The translations under genes and the position numbers were made by a program. A stretch of DNA of 41,021 nucleotides from Ichthyophthirius multifiliis. Taxonomy: Eukaryota > Ciliophora > Oligohymenophorea > Hymenostomatida. This document shows, piece after piece, positions 1 to 12,621 of the stretch; the first letter of the stretch is position 1, and every line of letters begins with the position of its first letter. The stretch is from contig NW_004086749.1 in NCBI RefSeq assembly GCF_000220395.1, positions 1 to 41,021 on the forward strand, given 5' to 3'. The notes under the pieces are model-generated. The model was not told the DNA's origin, made no database searches, and saw only the letters and a list, made by a program, of their open reading frames with translations.

Positions 1-246
1 TATACTATATTATTATATATAAAAAAAAAAAATATTGATTATAAATATTTACATAATTTGACATATTTTTAACTTTTATATAATATTAATTATAAATAAT
101 AAAAACAAAGTTATTTACATTTAAATTTTATATTAATTTGAAATATAAAAAAAAAAAAAAATATATATATATTTATATATTTATATATTTATTAAATAAA
201 TTAAAAATTAATATAGAAAAATTCTTTTATAAACATAAAATAATGG
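1..246. other. AT-rich leader, no gene seen
   Basis: Mostly A/T homopolymers and short TA tracts. An in-frame TGA at 139-141 closes the reading frame of the downstream transporter gene, so its coding region cannot begin before that point. A short minus-strand open frame overlapping this area is low-complexity F/I/L/Y and looks like chance. Confidence 0.6.
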
Positions 247-1887
247 ATGACAAAACTTAATAATATGAATTTTGCTTTAAATAAAATTAATATGATATAT
301 AATAAACTATATAAGATTAAATTGTTTAAAACCAAATATAATTTAATCAACATACTTGTAATAAAAATAAAAATCTTTAACACAAAAACATAATTTTTTT
401 TTTTTTTAATAAAAAAAAAAGAAGAATTTTTAAACACTAATAATTTACATTAATTACCACATTAAATATAATAAAACCTCCTTTAATAATAATTGTAATA
501 ATAATAATAATTAAATAAAGAATAATAATAAAATCTCTTTAAAAAAGATATACCAAACATATTATTATTAATAAACTTATATATGTACTAAGGACTTCTT
601 TTATATTTTTTCCTAGAATACATTAGAAACTATTTAATATAAGAAAAAGGTCTTACTGGTCAATAAATGGCTTCCATAAGGTCTATTACTTGGCCTTTTT
701 CTATTAAATTTCTATGGGCTCCTATTATGGATACTTTTTACAATAATAAATTTGGTCGTAGAAAAACTTATTTAATTCCTTCTTAATTTATAATTACCAT
801 TATTTTATTTTTCTCTTCTTTTTATTTCCAAAACTGGATAGATTCAAAAGACGTTTTAAGTATCTCTTTATGCGGCATTTCTTGTATTTTCTTCATTACT
901 ATATAAGATATAGCCGTCGATAGCTGGAGTGTCTCCCTTTTACACGAAAAAAACGTCGCATATGCTAGTTTTGCATAAAGTTTTGGCTAAAGAATAGGTG
1001 GAATCATAGGATATTAGTTCTTTATATATCTAAACGACGATTATTTTTGCCAGTAATTCCTCGGAGCTTCCTCAAAACTCCTCGAGAGTACCCAAATGTG
1101 TTTTTTGATGTCTTTTTTAATATTCCTGGGTACTATCTACGTACTTTTTTTCAAAAAAGAAAACTAAATTAATCCCTAAGAAATTAATAGTACCGAAAAA
1201 TAATAATCATTTTTCGAACTAATAAAAAACATGTTAAATTCCATCAAAGATTTCTTCCGAAATAAAAGCATTAGACTACTAATTTTATTCCTTTTAACTA
1301 CCAGTTTTGGTCTCTAATGTATTGATGTGACCTCCGAAATCATTCTTTTGGAAAGAAAATTCGACCGTTCCGTATTGGCGACTATTGAATTATGTATGAT
1401 CCCCTTAACTTAGATAATTAGTGTATACGCAGCCAAAATATCATAATAAAACAAAGAATTTTAAATCTGGATTTGGTCTTTTTTGGCTAAATGTGTCTGG
1501 AATATAATTACTTATATAGTAGTTTCGGGATATAAAGAAGGTAATACGAAATAATATATAGCTCCATTGGCTATATTGTAAATAGGTGATACTATATTTA
1601 GTACATTACCGTTTATTTCGATTTCAGCGTTTTTTTTAAGGATGTGTGATCAGTCTATAGGTGGTACTTATATTACTTTTTTGAATTCTTTTAGTAATTT
1701 TGGAAGACTTTGGGCGAGTATTTTGATTACTAGTTTTGTAAAAAATATAGATTATTAATTATTTATGTGGATAGGTTTATTTTGGAATATTGCTGTATTT
1801 TTATATTGGAAAAAAAAAGTTATTATTATGTAAAAAAGTGATAAATAAGAATGGCTTATTTGTAAAAAAGAATATTAAATTTTTTGA
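247..1887 (+). CDS. Acetyl-CoA transporter, SLC33A1/AT-1 family
   Basis: This is a multi-pass membrane carrier of the family that moves acetyl-CoA into the ER/Golgi lumen for protein and sialic-acid acetylation. One ciliate-code frame without introns runs to TGA at 1885-1887. Family signatures seen in order are NILLLINLYMYQGLLLYF (first helix), WPFSIKFLWAPIMD, FGRRKTYLIPSQ, QDIAVDSWSVSLL, ASFAQSFGQRIGGIIGYQFF and SIGGTYITFLNSFSNFGRLWA. From the first ATG after the upstream stop the product is 546 aa, close to the usual family length of about 550. The first ~95 residues are low-complexity with a Gln-rich stretch; in-frame ATGs at 247, 265 and 292 are all possible starts. The start is uncertain; the family call is firm. 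Confidence 0.9.
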
Positions 1888-1990
1888 TTGTGTTTTTTTT
1901 TTTTAAGAAAATAATAATATATTTATTTGTATGTTTATTTTTATTTTATGGTAATTAATTATTATTTTAAAAAAAAAAATATTAAAAAAA

Positions 1991-3085
1991 ATGCAAAAAT
2001 GTTAAAATTGTGAAAAAAAAGAAAATGAATATAAAGAATAGTAATTAAAAGATATAATTATATATATTTATATATATTTATATATATATATATATATATA
2101 ATTATAAAAAAAGAGTAGATGCATGTTTATAATTAAATATTTTTAAAGAAAAATTGTAAATAAAAATAAATGAATATACTTCTAAATTAGAGGACAAACA
2201 AAACTAAATAATAAAAAAATAGAAAGAAGAAAAAACAAACTAAATAAATCCTAAATATATAGAATTATAAAATATTACATTTAAAATCATTTAAATATAA
2301 AATTAAATATAAAAATTAGATGAAAATAGTGAATAATCTATTAATATCAGAGAGTATATTTTTAAATATATATAAATAATATTATTATATATATTTATAA
2401 ATATAATTATATATATATATATTTACTTACTTTTTTTTTAATTAATATAGATAAATTTCCTAAATAAATATATCCATTAAATAAAAACAAGAAACTCTTA
2501 ATAGTTTAATTCTAGAAAATTCACTCTTATAAAAGTTATCTTTTACAGATGAAAAAACAATAAAATAATTAGAAGAAATTTAAGGAATATAATAACAAAT
2601 TGCAATATTAAAAGAATAAAATAAATAAAACAAAAGTATTTAAACAAATTTGGAAAAAGAAATATAAAAATAATGTTGTTTTTTAGTTAATATAGTTGAA
2701 TAGTCTAAAGATGTTTCGAAAAATATGGATTATTATTCACACTTAAACAAATTAATTAATTAGACTAATTAACAAAAAAAAACCATTAATAATAACTTAC
2801 AAAAAAATAATAAGAATAAGAAAAAAATGAAGTAAAATATGGAAAAATAGAAATATCAGAATAAAGGTACAATGAATATATTAAATAAATCTAAAATAAA
2901 AAGGATGAATTAAGTAAACTCTAAAATTAATAAAAAAAAAGCCTTGAAGAAGTATAAAATAAAATAAATATTTTATAACAAGAAAAAGAAAAAATGCTAT
3001 TAAATTTAAAATAAAAAGACATAGTAAATAAAAATATAATATATATAAAAATATTATATATATATATATATAAATAAATATAATA

Positions 3086-3125
<40 letters not shown>

Positions 3126-3327
3126 CAAAATATATATATAGACATTAAAATTTACTTTAGCTTAAATAAATAAATTTAAAGTATCAAATAAACATTTTTA
3201 TACTTAATAATACTAATTACTAAATTTATCTCCTAATAAGAAAAATTATGAAGTTTTTTTTTTTTTTTAATATATATATATATATATTTAAATATTTATA
3301 AATTTTTATTATATATATAAATAAATA

Positions 3328-3366
<39 letters not shown>

Positions 3367-3941
3367 TTTTATTAAATATTATAATATATGTATTTTATAT
3401 ATACTTTTTATAGGATATTGATGTTATTTATAATAAATTTAAAAATATAAGAACAGAAAATAAAGGAATTCCTATCTAATAATGTAGTGTTTAAACATAA
3501 TTTAATGATTCAATATCTTTACCTGCGGATAAAACATATATAATAAAAGCAATTACTTTTTTTTTTTAAGAATATTTTATTTATGGATTAGAAGTGGATT
3601 ATGTATTATCGAATGGAGTAGATTTGAAAATTAAAAGCTTTTAATAAGAAAATTAAATAGAGAATATATAGTCGTCAAGTATATAATTATAAGGAAGTGA
3701 ATATATTAAATAAATTTAAATTTTTTCTAATTCTAAATTTATTGAGTATATAAAAATTCTAACATCTAGAAATAATTAATTAACTGCTGGAATCGATTAA
3801 AATATTTTACATTGTAGAAAATAAGAAATAGATATAAAAAATGACGAAAAACCGATTTCATTTTATGGATGGTTAGATTAAAAAGAAAAATAAAGTTTTA
3901 AAATAAAGATATATAAATATATATATAAATATCTAAAATTT

Positions 3942-3997
<56 letters not shown>

Positions 3998-4351
3998 CTA
4001 TTTTATAATTTAATTTTATATTAATATTATATTAAAATAAAAGATAAAAATTTAATATTAATAAATTTCGGAGCAGAATTAAAATAAAAAAATATTTAAA
4101 ATTATCTTAATTAATAATAGAAGTTTGTAAAAGAAATAAAAAAAATACTATTAATTGAAAATATAAATATTTATTAAAATAGATATATAGAAATTATAAA
4201 AACATAAATATATATTTAAATATATATTTTTTTATATTTGTATTTTTTTTATTTCTTTCATATTTAAAATTAACTTTTTATCCTTTACAATAATATTTAT
4301 TATTTTTAAAATTTGTTTTTAATCACATATAACCAATATTTTTATATTTGA
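1991..4351 (+). CDS. Coiled-coil protein with C-terminal jacalin-like lectin domain
   Basis: The gene opens with MQKCQNCEKKENEYKE (CxxC), followed by a long Lys/Glu/Gln coiled coil. It ends in a beta-rich region that looks like a jacalin-type mannose-binding fold: FNDSISLPADKTYIIKAIT, GLEVDYVLSNG, GSEYIKQIQIFSNSKFIEY, then ISFYGWLDQKE and INFGAEL after an intron. Probable introns are 2041-2113, 2355-2450, 3024-3141, 3253-3413 and 3895-4043; splicing them keeps the frame. The reading frame drops by one base within the A-rich stretch at about 2770-2820, most simply one missing A in the nine-A run. The first in-frame TGA is at 4349-4351, but the last ~60 residues are low-complexity, so the C-terminus may be wrong. 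Cellular role unknown; the lectin call is moderate. Confidence 0.6.
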
Positions 4352-4560
4352 ATATAATATTTTTATTTACTCAATTTTAATATTTATAAATAAAATAAAA
4401 ATATAAAATACAATGACGTCTAAAATTTTTAACATATGATAATGAATATATTTGTTATATCTACTTAAATAAAATAAAATCCTAAAATAAATAATATACA
4501 AACTAAATATTAAAAATAAAATAAAAAAATATATACTATATTTAAAAAAAAATAATCAAA

Positions 4561-7027
4561 ATGTAAAATGCGAAAGAAAGACTTCGAGACATTAATTTAT
4601 AAATGCCTTCATAATAAAATTCTTGTATTTTATTTTTTAAATATATAAATAATTAAATTAAAATAGAAATAGATCCACAAAGGCTTCTTTAAAAATATCG
4701 TTCAACTTCTAATATAAACTAATCAGAATTAACTAATTTATTTTTCGGTCGTAACAACCATATCCGTTTATAAATATTCGACCAAATAAAAAAAAACCCT
4801 CATATATTTAAGCACCCTCACTTAGAAGAATATTCCCGTGAAGAATATCGTTACTAATCATTTTTATATTTAAAGACCTTAAACAAAATCCGAGCTGTAA
4901 ACTTTGAATAATACATAAAAGACCCAAACGTTACTACATTAATGGGAATAGCTGTATATGCTTGGAACCCTTCCCACTGTATAAAACACGGCGTTCATTT
5001 TTACTTATACACTAAAACAATAATGAACATAGGTACCGAAAAACATTAAAAACTAATTCCCAGACTAATCACTTTAGAAGATATAGGATGCTTTGGTCTT
5101 ACTGAGCTAGGCCATGGTTCCAATGTTCGCTCCATATTAACCACAGCTACATATGATAATTCCACTAACGAATTTATTATAAACACTCCCAATGATTTAG
5201 CCTTAAAATGGTGGATTGGAGCAGCTGCTTAAATCGCTAATACTTCCGCTATATGGGCCTAATTAATAGTAAACGGATAAAATTATGGAGTCCACGCCTT
5301 TATAGTGCCCATTAGAAACTTAGTAAAAAAAAAAAACCAATATATAATGAAAATAAAATAAAATAGGAAGACCATATGCCATGTCCAGGCGTTATAATAG
5401 GAGATTGTGGCTCCAAATCAGGTCTAGAAGGTATAGATAATGGTTTTTTATAATTTAAAAATGTAAAAATACCTTATGATAATCTATTAGATAGATTTTC
5501 TTAAATAGAAAACGGAGAGTAAAAATGAAAATAATAATATATATATATATATAATATGTTTAAAATATATAGATTTAAAACCGAAATTAAAAATCCCGAT
5601 AAAAGGTTCGGCTTATAATTAGGCTCTTTATCTGGTGGACGTGTAATAATATCTTTATAAGCGTGTGTAAATGCTATTTCTGCATTAACAATAGGAATAA
5701 GATATGCCTGTATTCGTTAATAATTTGGACTTCCTGGCAAACCGGAATACCCTATAATCGAATATCCATTAGTCTAATATAGATTATTGACCAGTTTAGC
5801 TAAAGTAATAGTAATGTAGGTAGCTTCTTTAAGTTTAAATATGTTATGGGATGATAACTAATTACATTTATTAGATAAAAAAAAAAATAATTTAATAGAA
5901 GAGTTACATGCTAAAAGTAGTGTAGTGAAAGCATAAGCTAGTTGGATGGCAGCAGAAATTATTTAAAACTGTCGAGAAATTCTAGGTGGACATGGATATT
6001 CTTCACTAAATAGGCTTTCATAACTTTATAGAGATAATGATATTAATACCACTTGGGAAGGTGATAATACTGTTCTTTTGTAATAAACAGCTAAATTTTT
6101 ATTAGATATAGTAAGATAAATATTAAAAGGATAAGAAATATTACATAAAACAGCTTAATTTATTACTTTACAACCAGTAGATGAATAAAAATGGTCAGCA
6201 AATGATGTTTCTAAATTTAAACAAAAGAATATCATAATCGAAGCTTTAGAATGGCGTGTTAATTTAGTAAAACATAAATAAAATAAATATATATATAAAT
6301 ATATATATAAATATATATATATATATATTATATATTTATATATTTATATATTTTTGTGAAAATCTAAAATATATACTTTTAAGTTATTATAAAGATCCGG
6401 TTTAAAATTATAAGAAAATTTATAAAATTAAAATACATTTGATGCTTGGAATGATACATAAGTATTTTACCTTAATAATGTATCGTTAGCATTCGGTGAT
6501 CTGTATTAAGCCTAAGAATTTATTGAAGGAATTAACAAAATCAAAGATTAGAATACTATTTAAGTTCTTGATTTAGTTTTTGAACTTTGGGCACTTGATA
6601 TTATTTAAAAAGACTAAGGAACATTTAGAGAAAATAATTTTATTAATATAGAATAGACAGGATAAATAAAATAAAGAATAATTGAATTATTAAAGTATAT
6701 TATATATATAAATATTTAAATAAAAATATATTAAGATATAAATAAAAATTTTATTAATATTTTAATATATATATAATATTTTTATATTAACATATAAATA
6801 AATATTTATTATATTATATATAATCATATAATTAATATAAATTTAGATTAATTAAACCTGAAGCTGTTGGTTTAATAGATGTCTTAGCACCACCTGATCA
6901 TATTTTAGGTAGTCCTTTTGGAGCTTATGATGGAGATATATATAATAAATATTTAGGACATATAAAAGGTAATAAGAATACTTTCTAAAGAGTTAATTGG
7001 TGGAAAGAAATTCATGATTAAGAATGA
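4561..7027 (+). CDS. Acyl-CoA oxidase (peroxisomal beta-oxidation, FAD enzyme)
   Basis: It catalyses the first step of peroxisomal beta-oxidation, acyl-CoA to trans-2-enoyl-CoA, giving H2O2. Five exons (4561-5322, 5367-5518, 5573-6266, 6384-6694, 6847-7027) join in frame to 699 aa, the usual size. Seen are [15 protein letters not shown] (FAD/substrate region), [48 protein letters not shown] and [20 protein letters not shown]. The Glu of EGDNTVL, residue 467, matches the catalytic base of the family. The last exon carries [18 protein letters not shown], typical of the C-terminus. Introns are 44, 54, 117 and 152 nt. The protein ends in HDQE, so no SKL-type peroxisome signal is present. It is followed tail-to-tail by a TPR gene. 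Confidence 0.96.
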
Positions 7028-7105
7028 AAAACAAAAGAAAATAAAAATACATATAAAAATATAACATTATTAATAATTATTTTCTATATATATATATAAC
7101 AATAG

Positions 7106-7151
<46 letters not shown>

Positions 7152-7169
7152 ATATCTGTATTTATATTA

Positions 7170-8611
7170 TCATTTAATCAATTATTAAATATATAAAACA
7201 TGATTCTTTTCTTCTTAGAAAAACTATGGAAAAAGCGTATTCAATTTTTCTTAATATTCTTAATATTATTATATGTTTCCTATTTTCTTATAGCATTCAG
7301 AAATTTCAAATATGCAATAATCTGTATTTCCTTGAATTTATAAACACATTAAATAATTCTATATTGCCTCTTCATATTATCCATATTCGATTTAAACTTA
7401 CCCGCAAAAATAGTAATAATTTCCTTCATTTTTATTTATTTTTATTAATTCCTTATATTGATTAATACTTTCCTAATAATTTTTCAAAACCCTATTTAAT
7501 ACTGCCAAATTAACTCTATTCTAAAATACATTCGTTCCTTTTTTTACTAAAAACTAATAAACCAAAACCGCTACATTCAATTTTTTTTTAATAATAAACA
7601 TTTAGCTTAAAATCTCAAAAACCAAAGGATTATTTCCCTTATATTTGTCCTCAAAACCTTTATATAATTACTATAATAAAGCCTCATCTTAATTTTCTAT
7701 ATTTTCAATAATTTTTTATAAAGCCATATCTTTTTGAAGTTCCCCATTGCACTCTAAGCCTTTCAAAAGATACTAAAAAGCCTCTTAAAATTTTTACTAT
7801 TAAGATAAGACATTCCCTAAAGCCAAAAACCCATCTTAATTATTTTAAAATTCCTATATATATTCTTCTAAATATAAAACAGCTTTTTAAAAATCGCCCT
7901 TTTATTAATAACATAAACCAAGTTCAAAAAAGACCATTTTTTAATTTTTATCTAAATCTAAATAAAAATTTTAACAAAAAATAATAGTAATTTATATATA
8001 AAACCAATTAGTTTTTCTAAATATTCTATAGATAAATTCGTCTCGTGTAAAATTCTTAAATTTTAGGCTAAATTAAATATAGAATTGTAATTTTTAGCAT
8101 CTTTTTCAACACTTTTATAAAAATAACATGTACTATTGTCTAAATCGCCTTTATTTTTATATAAAAATCCTAATCTTTGATTAGCTAATGCATGTTCAGG
8201 GTCTTTTTCAATTACTTTTTGGTAATTTTCTTCAGCTTTTTTCAAATCGAACATTTTCTCGTGTAAAAAACCAATACTGAAGTACACTTCAGGTATTTTT
8301 TCATTTATTTATTCATAAAATTTAAGACCTTTTTTTTCATTATTGGTCTCTATGTATGCATTTAATAAGTTTTCGGTTATATATAGGGGATTTAAGGACG
8401 CTGCTTTTTCGTAATAATATAAAGATTAGTCTTTTTGGCATTATTTTGAGTATAATTAGCCTAATATATAATGGGCTTCTGAATATTAGAAAGAATTTTG
8501 AGTGTTTGGGCCTTTTTAAATGATATTTTTGTAAAACTCGAATTATTATGTAGATGAAAATTAAGAAAAAAGTTTAAAAAAAGTATTTTTTTTAATAAAA
8601 ATTTAAAGCAT
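7170..8611 (-). CDS. Tetratricopeptide-repeat (TPR) protein
   Basis: Two exons (8005-8611 and 7170-7957) around a 47-nt intron (7958-8004) give 464 aa and end in TGA. At least seven TPR helix pairs are readable, for example YILGQLYSKQCQKDQSLYYY, FSIGFLHEKMFDLKKAEENY, RLGFLYKNKGDLDNS, LGLCYQQKGDFQKAVLYLE, LGNVLSQQQKFQEAFQYLLK and YFCGQVQIEYGQYEEAIQNY. TPR solenoids are protein-binding scaffolds, so the sequence alone does not give a function. The first ~25 residues (MLQIFIKKNTFFKLFSQFSS) lack acidic residues and could be a mitochondrial presequence; this is inference. The gene is convergent with the acyl-CoA oxidase, leaving 142 nt between stops. Confidence 0.88.
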
Positions 8612-8839
8612 AAATTATATTTATTTTTATACAAAATTAAAATAATATTTTATTTTTTTTAAAAAAAAGATTTATTATATGAAAAAATAATAAATATATA
8701 TAATATACGTATATAATAAAAATTAAATAAAAATAAATAATTAAATTTATTTCTACCATTAATAATTATTTTATTATATATATATATTTATAATAAAATT
8801 TATATTAAAAATATTAGTTTTGTATTAAACAAAAATAAT

Positions 8840-9158
8840 ATGTTTAACTATTATTTTTTAGAAAAATAAAGATAACCCAACATAGAAGAAAATATAATTT
8901 TATAAAATTTTAATGATTAAAACGAAATACCCAATTTGCTATAAAATTCTACATATAAAAACAAATTAAATAAAACATTAGATATAATTTATAAATCAAA
9001 ATTGAATCAAATGAGATAAAAAAGTAAAGCAAATAGAAAAAAAAGCGATGACTTAAATAACAAAATTAAAAAATAAATTATTTAAATGGAAAATTAATGG
9101 TCTGATATAAAAAAAAAAAAAATATAAAATATATTAATTTAGAAAAAAACAAATAATC

Positions 9159-9212
<54 letters not shown>

Positions 9213-10580
9213 TTAATAAAAATTATTATAATGATTATAAAACTAAAAATTTAAATTATTAATAAAAAATAAAAAATCTACCTTTAAATTAAAAAATTAA
9301 TGAAATTTTATAAAATACTAAAATTTTAAATTAAAAATAAAAATAGTAATAATTTATATTTATTTATATATATTTATATATTTGTATTTTTATATATTTA
9401 TATATATTTATATTTATATATATATATTTATATATATATATATATATTTATTATTTAATTTTTTTAGACCTCATTCTAACCCATAATCACTGAGTAAATT
9501 TTAAACTAATAATAATTTATTTAACACTTTCTTCTTAAATTCTACCTCTAATAATAGTTTTGAAATTAAAAAATAGTAACTTAATAAAACTATTTCTATT
9601 AATAAAAGTAATTATTCAACATCATTTAATCCAAAAAATAACTAAAAGACTATTTTTCCATATAACAACAAATCTTTATATAATTATTAAAAAGACTATA
9701 AATCTCCTTTTAATATTTCTTAAGAATAAAAAGCAGAATCTTTATTAAAAATTCTCTAAAAATATTAAAATATTAACCATTATAATCATATATATTATAA
9801 AAGAGATGATAAATTAAGAACTAATAGTAATTATAAATATTTAAATAAATAAATAATATAAAAATAGATGTTAAAGTTTACTAAATAAACTAATTTTCTT
9901 AGAAAAAATAAATTACAGAAACTTTTAAAAGTCAACGTAAACATTATTAATAGTTATAAAAAGTCTGTTAGGATGTATAAAATTATATTTTAGATGATGT
10001 AGACAAAAAAATAAAATATGAAGATAAAAAGCCTCCTATATTAAATTAAGAAAACTAAAAATAGATTTAATTATAATACTAAATTTAAAACAATAATTAA
10101 TCTTAATAAAATTCGTTTAATTTTGAAGAAGAAAATATATGTAATTTACATAAAAATTAAACTTTTTAAATAAATCTTTAAAAATTAAATAATAATTTAA
10201 TTACACTTAATAATAAATCTCCCTATATTTCAAAATATAAAATATATCAATAAGTAAGTTTTTACATTAAACAAACAAACAAAATATTAATTTAAAACCT
10301 TTATATTTTTTTATAGTAAAATAAAATAGATAATCATTTTAAAGAATATTCATAGAAAACAAAGCCAATTTAAAATCCTAAAAAAAATTTATAATAATAG
10401 TAAAATATCGAAAATAGCATTATTTTTTCGGATAAAAATAAGTAAAATTATATTATTTTATTTATTTATTCATTTATTAATTTAAGTTAGAGCTCATAAA
10501 CTCGATAAAATTTAAAATTAAATAATTAAAAAATGTATTAATATAATAAAACTTCGAATTTAAAAAGAAAAGATTATTGA
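8840..10580 (+). CDS. Asn/Gln/Lys-rich protein of unknown function
   Basis: I do not recognise the family. The gene starts MFNYYFLEKQRQPNIEEN and is rich in N, Q and K. An (AAT)n tract around 9158-9212 encodes a run of about 20 Asn. A moderately conserved-looking stretch reads KSQRKHYQQLQKVCQDVQN, then DDVDKKIKYEDKKPPILNQE. Introns that keep the frame are 9346-9467, 9827-9918, 10254-10316 and 10442-10486. The gene closes at TGA 10578-10580 with RQNLKLNNQKMYQYNK upstream. The second intron is inferred from frame; without it the frame shifts by one base near 9903-9908. Reality as a gene is well supported; function is not. Confidence 0.72.
9158..9213 (+). repeat. (AAT)n microsatellite coding for poly-Asn
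   Basis: A nearly perfect AAT trinucleotide tract of about 18-20 units lies in the frame of the surrounding gene and is read as Asn. Such tracts often vary in length between strains. Confidence 0.9.
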
Positions 10581-10836
10581 AAAAAACATAATTATTAAAT
10601 ATAAAAAATTAAGATGTTATGCTTTTCAAAAAAATGAATAGGATTACAACTAAATAAAAAAAATTTTCCTTTATAAAAAATTAAATATAAACTAATAAAA
10701 AATTAATACAAAACTTAATATATAAATAAAAATATAAAAAAATCTTTAAAAAAACAAAAAAAAATAAAACTAAAAAAAAAAAAAAAGCAATAAAATAGTA
10801 TTATTTAAGTTCTAAAAAAGCAAAAAATAATAATCA
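10581..10836. other. Intergenic, A-rich
   Basis: A short A-rich spacer separates the Asn-rich gene from UGDH. It holds A-tracts and no reading frame I can support. Confidence 0.6.
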
Positions 10837-10957
10837 ATGAATTCGTAAAAAGTATCAAAAATAACATGTTTTGGAGCAGGTTATGTAGGAGGACCTACAA
10901 TGGCCGTTTTTTCAAAATACCATTAAGAAATAAAAGTAAATAATATATAAAAATAAT

Positions 10958-11021
<64 letters not shown>

Positions 11022-11910
11022 ACAATAATAATTTTAAAGTTCATAGTATACGATGTGAACGAATCTATAATAAAATAATGGTAATTTGATTAATAATTAC
11101 CAGTATTCGAATTAGGTTTAAGTGAAATAATAAAATAATAATTATGCAAGAATTTGTTTTTCACATCAGATTTAAACGAAGCTTTATAAAACACAGACAT
11201 AATTTTTATCGCTGTTAGTACCCCTACAAAAGAAAAAGGCCGCGGAGCTGGTAAAAGTCTCGATTTACGATACTTAGAAGAAAGTGTAAGAACAATTGCT
11301 TGCTATTTTAACCAAAAAGAAATGCAAAAACGAATAATATTAGTCGAAAAGAGCACAGTTCCTGTATAAACAGCTACCATAATCAAAGAAATCTTCAACA
11401 AGAATTAAACAAATTATCCATAAAACAAATAGAAATTTTCCATAATTTCTAATCCTGAATTTCTTTCTGAAGATAAAAAAATATTATTTATTTATTTTTT
11501 TTAAAAAAAAAAATATAAGAAGCGCAATTATAGACCTTATAAATCCCGATAGAGTAATAATCGGTTCAAAAAAGGAAGATTTAGAAAGCGCTTAAATATT
11601 AAGTAATTTATATGAAAAATGGGTCCCTAAAGATAAAATAATCTCAACTAATATTTCATCTAGTGAACTGTCAAAAATAGTCGCAAATGCATTTCTAGCT
11701 TAAAGAATTTCCTCAATTAATAGTATTACGCCTTTATGTGAAAAAATAGGTGCTAATATAGATGAAATAAAGGCTTGCATAGGTTCTGATTCTAGGTATT
11801 ATATTATAATTAATATATTTAATATAATAATAAAAAGAATTGGAAATAAATTTATTAATTGTTCAGTTGGTTTTGGAGGATCTTGTTTAAAAAAAGTTTA
11901 TATTAGACTT

Positions 11911-11969
<59 letters not shown>

Positions 11970-12585
11970 GTTTATTAATTTTATTTATTTAAGGATATTT
12001 TAGGATTATGCTATTTATGTGAATTTTTAGGATTAAAGGAAACTTAAGAATATTGGTTTTAAGTATTAAAATTAAACGAATATTAAAAACAAAGATTTAC
12101 TGATACTATAATTGAAAAAATGTATAATAATGTTTCGAATAAAATCCTGACTATTTTTGGTGTTGCTTTTAAAAAAAATACTAATGATGTTAGAGAAAGC
12201 GCTTCTATGTAATTTTTTAATTTTTTTAATTTATTTTTCTAATAATAAAAGATCTGTATGCTCTAATCTATTAATAAACGGTGCTATATTAAATATATAT
12301 GACCCTTAGGTCTAAAAAAATGCTTTTATAAATGAAATGTAGAATTAAAATTTATATACAGAAGATTATTTTTAAAAAATAAACTTTTTTAACCAAGACT
12401 ATCTAAAATCTGTTGAAAGTTCGCATTGTATAGTTATTTTAACTGAATGGGATGAATTCAAAACTTTCGAATATTCCTAAATGTTTTTAAAAATGAAAAG
12501 GCCTACTTATATTTTTGATGGAAGGAATCTTTTAGATTAAGATAAAATAGAATAAATTGGTTTTGCATATGTAAAGCTAGGTTGA
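10837..12585 (+). CDS. UDP-glucose 6-dehydrogenase
   Basis: It oxidises UDP-glucose to UDP-glucuronate with two NAD+. Six exons are approximately 10837-10935, 11040-11473, 11520-11795, 11838-11895, 11994-12208 and 12252-12585, giving 471 aa, close to the family's usual ~490. Seen are the N-terminal Rossmann loop FGAGYVGGP (GxGxxG, residues 13-18), [50 protein letters not shown] with the catalytic Cys at residue 286, [15 protein letters not shown], and the C-terminal TEWDEFKTF and FDGRNLLD. Splicing at AGA|IGNKF and KK|DILGL reproduces family-conserved junctions exactly. The second intron lacks a GT donor (reported separately). The stop lies 36 nt from the end of the convergent SMP gene. Confidence 0.97.
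11474..11519 (+). other. Anomalous UGDH intron without GT donor
   Basis: Conserved UGDH sequence (NPEFLSE then [12 protein letters not shown]) is interrupted by about 46 nt of A/T that shifts the frame. The 3' end has AG, but the 5' end reads GA|TAAAAAAAT, as if the G of a GTAAAA donor were missing. There is no GT anywhere in the interruption. Confidence 0.7.
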
Positions 12586-12621
12586 TTATTATACCTAACA
12601 AAAAAAATAAAAATATAAAAT

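Noticed and set aside
201-437. Minus-strand 78-codon frame rich in F/I/L/Y
   Set aside because: Low-complexity translation of T-runs, overlapping the likely N-terminus of the acetyl-CoA transporter on the other strand.
7226-7465. Plus-strand 79-codon frame
   Set aside because: Antisense to the C-terminal TPR repeats of a well-supported minus-strand gene.
9560-9748. Plus-strand 62-codon standard-code frame
   Set aside because: Out-of-frame shadow inside an exon of the Asn-rich gene.
11474-11519. Retained internal eliminated sequence (TA-bounded) in UGDH
   Set aside because: Precise excision between TA repeats would leave the wrong reading frame; a damaged intron fits better.
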